Assembly (NCBI GenBank): GCA_031414805.1
Contig: JANOQJ010000085.1
Coordinates: forward strand, 1-64,000
Length of the DNA: 64,000 bases
Source of the DNA: JAAFIW01 sp031414805
GTDB lineage: Bacteria; Pseudomonadota; Gammaproteobacteria; Burkholderiales; Burkholderiaceae_C
Direction: 5' to 3'
Part shown: one piece after another, positions 59,951 through 64,000 of the stretch
Layout of the letters: the number at the start of each line of letters is the position of its first letter
Position numbering within the stretch: the stretch's first letter is position 1
Notes under the pieces: model-generated
What the model was told of the DNA's origin: nothing
What the model saw: only the letters and a program-made list of their open reading frames with translations
The model's database searches: none
Made by a program: the position numbers and the translations under genes

Positions 59951-61528
59951 ATGCTGTATCAGATTTACGAAACCCAGCGCGCGTTGATGGAGCCGTTGAC
60001 TGACTTTGCGCAGGCCGCCGCCAAGCTGTACAGCAATCCGCTGTCACCGTTTGGCCAAACTCCGTTTGCCCAGCGTCTGTCAGCGGGCTACGACCTGATG
60101 TATCGGCTGGGCAAAGACTATGAGAAGCCCAGTTTTGACATCAAAACGGTGCCGGTGGGTGATACCGATGTCGTGATTCATGAAGCCATTGAAATGGACT
60201 TGCCGTTCTGCGAGTTGCGCCGTTTCAAGCGGTTCACCGACGACTCGGCCACGCTCACCGAGATGCAAGCCCAGCCCGCCGTGCTCATCGTGGCGCCTTT
60301 GTCGGGCCACTACGCCACCCTGCTGCGCGATACGGTCAAAAGCATGTTGCAAAGCCATAAGGTCTACATTACAGACTGGAAAAACGCGCGCATGGTGCCC
60401 TTGGCCGACGGTAGCTTTTCACTGGACGACTACGTCAACGACATACAAACCTTTGTGCGCCACCTGCAGGCCCGCTACGGCAATTGCCATGTCATCAGTG
60501 TCTGCCAGCCGACCGTGCCGGTGCTGGCTGCCATCTCACTGATGGCCAGCCGCGGCGAGACCACGCCGCTTTCAATGACCATGATGGGCGGCCCGATTGA
60601 CGCCCGCAAGTCACCCACGGCCGTGAACAATCTGGCGATGAACAAGAGCCACAGCTGGTTCGAAAACAACGTGATCTTTCGCGTACCCACCAGCTTCCCC
60701 GGCGCTGGCCGTCGCGTCTATCCCGGCTTTTTGCAGCACACAGGCTTCGTGGCAATGAACCCCGACCACCACGCCAAAAGCCATTACGACTACTTCAAGG
60801 ACCTGCTCAAGGGCGACGACGCCGGTGCCGAAACGCATCGCAAGTTCTACGACGAATACAACGCCGTGCTCGACATGGACGCCGAGTACTACCTGGACAC
60901 CATCAAAGTCGTCTTCCAGGAGTTTGCCTTGGTCAACGGTAGCTGGGACGTGGCCAACCCCGACGGCATACCAGAGCGCGTGCGCCCGCAAGACATCACC
61001 ACCACGGCTGTTTTCACAGTGGAAGGCGAGCTGGACGACATCTCTGGTAGCGGCCAGACCGAGGCGGCGCACGCGCTGTGCAGCGGCGTGCCCGCAGATC
61101 AGCACCAGCACCTGGAAGCCAAAGGCGCAGGGCATTACGGCATTTTTAGCGGCCGGCGCTGGCGCGAGATCGTTTACCCGGCGGTGAAGGCCTTTATTGC
61201 GCAGCACGATGCGCCGCAGAAAGCTACCGCTCAGGTATCAACTCCGGTCTCCGGATCAACAGCAGCCGTTGCAAACGGGACTGAAACCGGTGCGCCCAGC
61301 GTGACATCGACCAAACCGGTGGTGACCGCCAAACGCACGTCCCCCGCCAGGCTGCCCGTAACGGCTTCGAAGCAGCCCAATGTGTCATCCAAGACGTCGA
61401 AAACGGCTGTAGCCCAAGCCAGATCTGCTCAAGCAGCTATCAAAACAGCAGCAAAATCTGCACCCAAAAAACTTGCACCTGGCAAGGCTGTGGCAGGCAA
61501 AACCGCGCGGCGTTCGACAACGCGTTAA
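59951..61528 (+). CDS. phaZ: intracellular polyhydroxybutyrate depolymerase with basic tail
   Basis: A 525-residue PhaZ of the Ralstonia PhaZ1 type, which breaks down stored PHB. Residues 1-418 are the family domain: nucleophile C185 in SVCQPTVPVLAAISLM, histidine in KGAGHYGIFSG near 398. The usual length is about 410-425; here another 107 residues follow, rich in Ala, Lys, Thr and Pro (KTAAKSAPKKLAPGKAVAGK, ending ARRSTTR), resembling histone-H1-like tails. GAGGA precedes the ATG. Upstream TTGCGCTGCACC-type repeats near 59869-59919 could bind the PHB regulator PhaR; that is inference. Confidence 0.93.
   Translation: MLYQIYETQRALMEPLTDFAQAAAKLYSNPLSPFGQTPFAQRLSAGYDLMYRLGKDYEKPSFDIKTVPVGDTDVVIHEAIEMDLPFCELRRFKRFTDDSATLTEMQAQPAVLIVAPLSGHYATLLRDTVKSMLQSHKVYITDWKNARMVPLADGSFSLDDYVNDIQTFVRHLQARYGNCHVISVCQPTVPVLAAISLMASRGETTPLSMTMMGGPIDARKSPTAVNNLAMNKSHSWFENNVIFRVPTSFPGAGRRVYPGFLQHTGFVAMNPDHHAKSHYDYFKDLLKGDDAGAETHRKFYDEYNAVLDMDAEYYLDTIKVVFQEFALVNGSWDVANPDGIPERVRPQDITTTAVFTVEGELDDISGSGQTEAAHALCSGVPADQHQHLEAKGAGHYGIFSGRRWREIVYPAVKAFIAQHDAPQKATAQVSTPVSGSTAAVANGTETGAPSVTSTKPVVTAKRTSPARLPVTASKQPNVSSKTSKTAVAQARSAQAAIKTAAKSAPKKLAPGKAVAGKTARRSTTR
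61421..61454 (-). repeat. dispersed repeat partial copy 18, inside phaZ
   Basis: Reverse strand: GCTGTTTTGATAGCTGCTTG then AGCAGATCT. Read on the gene strand as SAQAAIKTAAKS within the basic tail. Only the core and lead are present; the AAGGGCT block is missing, so chance similarity within an Ala/Gln coding run is not excluded. Confidence 0.6.
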
Positions 61529-61551
61529 CGGGTGGTTGGCTATTGCCCAAC

Positions 61552-62127
61552 ATGATGTCGCCCCTCGCCAACCGCATCCACGCCGCCCTGCCCCAAACCC
61601 AGTGCACGCGTTGCGGTTACCCCGATTGCGCGGGGTATGCGCAAGCGGTGGCGCAAGGCGAAGCAGGCATTAACCAATGCCCGCCGGGTGGCGTTGAAGG
61701 TGTGGAGCGGCTGGCGGCCATTACCGGACAACCCGCCCTGCCGTTGAACGCAAACCACGGCAGCGAAGGCCCGCGCCACGTGGCGGTGATTGACGAGGCT
61801 TGGTGCATCGGCTGCACCCTGTGCCTGCCGGTGTGCCCCACCGATGCGATTTTGGGCAGCAACAAGCTCATGCACACCGTGATCGAGGCGCATTGCACCG
61901 GCTGCGAGCTGTGCATTCCGGTGTGCCCCGTGGACTGCATCAGCCTGGAGAACGTGACGGATCAGCAAACCGGTTGGGCTGCTTGGTCAGCTGGTCAGGC
62001 AGAGCAGGCCTTGAAACGCTACGAAACTCATAGCTGGCGTAGCAAGAGGGACGGGCTGGAAAGCACAAAAAGGCTTGAGAAAATGACCGCAGTACGGGTG
62101 GCTGCGTCAAGTCAATCAGTGAAGTAA
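61552..62127 (+). CDS. rsxB: RnfB-like ferredoxin
   Basis: A 191-residue iron-sulfur protein of the RnfB/RsxB type. An N-terminal cluster motif CTRCGYPDC and CPPGG (about 20-50), then two 4Fe-4S ferredoxin motifs CIGCTLCLPVCP and CTGCELCIPVCP (about 82-130). The membrane anchor of true RnfB is absent and no other rnf gene is nearby, so it may be a stand-alone electron carrier, as is common in Burkholderiales next to nth. The last 55 residues are basic and poorly conserved. An earlier TTG at 61543 would add 3 residues. Confidence 0.88.
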   Translation: MMSPLANRIHAALPQTQCTRCGYPDCAGYAQAVAQGEAGINQCPPGGVEGVERLAAITGQPALPLNANHGSEGPRHVAVIDEAWCIGCTLCLPVCPTDAILGSNKLMHTVIEAHCTGCELCIPVCPVDCISLENVTDQQTGWAAWSAGQAEQALKRYETHSWRSKRDGLESTKRLEKMTAVRVAASSQSVK

Positions 62128-62187
62128 AACCCGCGCTGAGGCTGATGCGGGTATGCGGACAAATCAGTGGTCAGGCAGTCTAGGGCG

Positions 62188-64000
62188 CTAATTCGCACCA
62201 GTCGCGGTCACATTGCAGGCCACTGAAAAACTGACCGACGACGGTGGCACCATAGATGGGATGACGATACCAACGATGCCCTGCATCAACGGCACCGTGG
62301 TGGCTGCGGCGCTAGGACACGCTGCTGCCCCAATCACAGCGGTGCAGGTGACCGAGGTACACGACAAACCAGCTATTGAGGGATCCCGAAAAACGGCGTT
62401 GTTCACTGTGGACGGACCGATGTTGGAGACGGTGACGGTGTAGCTGGTGGTCGTGCCCGATACCAGGGTTGTGACCAGATTGGTTTTGGTGATCGACACG
62501 TTGGCGCTGCCGATGATGCTGTCGATATCAGTGGCTTGGTTGTCCGAGGTGTCCGGATCGGTGTAACTGACACCAGAGACCGTCACGATGTTGGTGATGG
62601 TGTTGCCGGGCGGCCCTGTCACGGTTCCGCGAACAACGAACGACACGGTGCTGTTGAGCCCGATCAACGGAACGGTCAAGCCCGCCCCTTCCATACCAAG
62701 TATCGACAAAGCGGTTGGGCAGGCCGTGCCCGCCGCGCTGCCCGCGACCACCACGCACGTGATGGTGCCCTTGATAAAGTTGGCCACCGGCGGATCGACA
62801 ATCAGGGTGTTGGTGGCCGTGACGGTGCTGGGGTTGCTGACGGTGATGGTGTAGGCAGTTGTACCAGTGGATACAACTGTGGCGGTGCCGTCGGTCTTGG
62901 TGACCCGCACATTGGCCGCAGGCAGACATTCGCGCAAGGTGGCCTGGGCCAGGCCCGCCACATCGCCGCCGCCCGGCTCAGCCGAGGCTGCGGCGAAGTC
63001 GGCCACGCTGATCGTCATGGCGGTGGCCGTGGCAGTGAAAGTACCTTGAACCAAGGTCCACAAATCGCCAGTGACCAGCGTTTCATTTGCAGGAACCAGC
63101 GCGGCGACGGTCACGGTAGCCGCGCCAGAGGAGACCTGAATTCGCAAGTCAGGCACGGTGGCCGATGTGGTGCCTGGCCGGGTGGCATTAGACGCATACA
63201 CCATGACCTGATAGACCCGCCCAACCGTCAAGCCCGTGACAGGTTGGTACCAGATTCGGTAGTTGGCGGCACCGGTCTTGCCGTTGTGTAGCAACCAGCT
63301 GTCACCCCCGGACACGCTGCGGGCGCTGTCACCTGGAAACGGGTTTTGCACGATGCCACTGGGGGGCGGCAACACAGGCAGGTAGCTTTGGGTGCCGGTT
63401 TGTCGCGCAACAAAGTTGGCCGCTGCGTAGGTGTTGATGACACCAATCGTCGTCGCGTCGGAAGAGAAAGGTGCAGCGGCGGAAAAATCGCCATTACTCA
63501 ACAGGTTGATGCTGGACTGCACGCTACCCGCCGGACACTGCTGACCACCGGAAATCACCGTCGTACTGGTGCCCGCCACGGCGTCCACGTCGACTGAGAT
63601 GTTGTTGGCCAAGTTCGGGTCGGTGGTGTCGATAGCCGGTGTCACTGTGGCGGTGTTGGTGACCAGCGAACCCACTGCGCCCGTCACCAGGGCATTGAGC
63701 GTGAAGACCAGCGTGGTGCCTGGGGGAAAGGTGATGATTTGCACGCCTGCTTCGAAGGTGGTTGTGCTCAGGGTAGTGGGGCAGACTGCGCTGGGCGGTC
63801 CACCGGGGGCTGAACAGGTCACGCTGAGTTTTTGCAGCCCTGGGGCCGGCGGGTCGCGCACCGCTGAGTAGTTGGCCGGATAGGGGCCTGCATTTGTCAC
63901 CGTGATGGTGTACGCGGTCACGCCAGCGGCGGTGACGGTTGTGCGCGCATCAGATTTGGTGATACCAAGATTGGCGATGCGGGTACCCGAGATCGGGCAG
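62188..64000 (-). CDS. DUF11-repeat surface protein, 5' part missing
   Basis: At least 603 residues; the frame is open to the right edge, so the N-terminus lies outside the window. It contains repeated DUF11-type domains: AYTITVTNAGPYPANYSAVR, TAYTITVSNPSTVTATNTLI, SYTVTVSNIGPSTVNNAVFR, each with a Cys-containing segment (CSAPGGPPSAVCP, CVVVAGSAAGTACP, CTSVTCTAVIGAAACP). A jelly-roll-like region with LPVLPPPSGIVQNPFPGDSA (about 225-330 of the visible part) separates the first repeat from the last two. It ends VACNVTATGAN without an anchor. An exported, wall-like or adhesive role is inference. Confidence 0.85.
   Translation of the reverse strand, partial: CPISGTRIANLGITKSDARTTVTAAGVTAYTITVTNAGPYPANYSAVRDPPAPGLQKLSVTCSAPGGPPSAVCPTTLSTTTFEAGVQIITFPPGTTLVFTLNALVTGAVGSLVTNTATVTPAIDTTDPNLANNISVDVDAVAGTSTTVISGGQQCPAGSVQSSINLLSNGDFSAAAPFSSDATTIGVINTYAAANFVARQTGTQSYLPVLPPPSGIVQNPFPGDSARSVSGGDSWLLHNGKTGAANYRIWYQPVTGLTVGRVYQVMVYASNATRPGTTSATVPDLRIQVSSGAATVTVAALVPANETLVTGDLWTLVQGTFTATATAMTISVADFAAASAEPGGGDVAGLAQATLRECLPAANVRVTKTDGTATVVSTGTTAYTITVSNPSTVTATNTLIVDPPVANFIKGTITCVVVAGSAAGTACPTALSILGMEGAGLTVPLIGLNSTVSFVVRGTVTGPPGNTITNIVTVSGVSYTDPDTSDNQATDIDSIIGSANVSITKTNLVTTLVSGTTTSYTVTVSNIGPSTVNNAVFRDPSIAGLSCTSVTCTAVIGAAACPSAAATTVPLMQGIVGIVIPSMVPPSSVSFSVACNVTATGAN

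Noticed and set aside
2217..61454. CRISPR array from the many TGCTTGAGCAG repeats
   Set aside because: Copies are kilobases apart, in both orientations and imperfect; there are no spacers of constant length and no cas genes.

Overview
The window is a dense, GC-rich chromosomal segment of a betaproteobacterium. Gene content and order (yqgE-ruvX-pyrR-pyrB-pyrC', exbB-exbD-lpxK-trm112-kdsB-adk, clpS-clpA beside icd, rubredoxin-pilGHIJ-chpA beside thiD-hemL) fit Burkholderiales, most likely Comamonadaceae near Rhodoferax or Polaromonas. The family and genus are inference; no rRNA or tRNA gene is present to settle it.

Layout. 0.2-4.4 kb: an NmrA-like oxidoreductase divergent from a LysR regulator, a TadA-haloalkane dehalogenase fusion, and a ParE-type toxin-antitoxin pair. 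4.9-8.6 kb: a periplasmic M16 peptidase and a RhlG-like reductase. 8.9-22 kb: the accessory core, with a giant 2190-residue DUF4347 repeat protein, two sulfotransferase-fold proteins, two tandem phage-tail-collar (MdpB-like) proteins, an NHL-type lipoprotein, an Asp/Asn beta-hydroxylase-fold protein, a GNAT acetyltransferase and a small DUF6916-like protein. 22-33.6 kb: housekeeping (ClpA/ClpS, Icd, SodB, XseA, ExbBD, LpxK, Trm112, KdsB, Adk). 33.6-40.6 kb: small exported and membrane proteins, two peptidases, an RCC1-repeat lipoprotein, decayed fragments and a MoaD/BNR pair. 40.7-45.7 kb: a pyrimidine operon with hisC embedded and a dihydroorotase homologue lacking its metal ligands. 45.7-57.4 kb: photolyase, then a complete Pil-Chp twitching chemosensory operon with rubredoxin. 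57.5-62.1 kb: ThiD-like kinase, HemL, intracellular PHB depolymerase with an Ala/Lys-rich tail, RnfB-like ferredoxin. 62.2-64 kb: the 3' part of a DUF11-repeat surface protein running off the edge.

The most striking sequence-level feature is a dispersed repeat of about 55-60 bp, core AATAGCTGCTTGAGCAGTAT followed by an AAGGGCT block and a GCC-N5-GGC hairpin. I count 19 copies including degenerate ones. Most are intergenic, but two copies interrupt lpxK and xseA in frame, a partial copy lies in the phaZ tail, and another supplies the hemL stop codon. Other small mobile-like elements include an inverted-repeat element at 8.7 kb, an element with 9-bp flanking duplications at 38.5 kb, and related hairpins at 19.3 kb and 0.1 kb.

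Best candidate for an undescribed system: the 8.9-22 kb cluster, where four modification-type enzymes (two sulfotransferases, one 2-oxoglutarate hydroxylase, one acetyltransferase) sit with tail-collar proteins and a giant repetitive surface protein.
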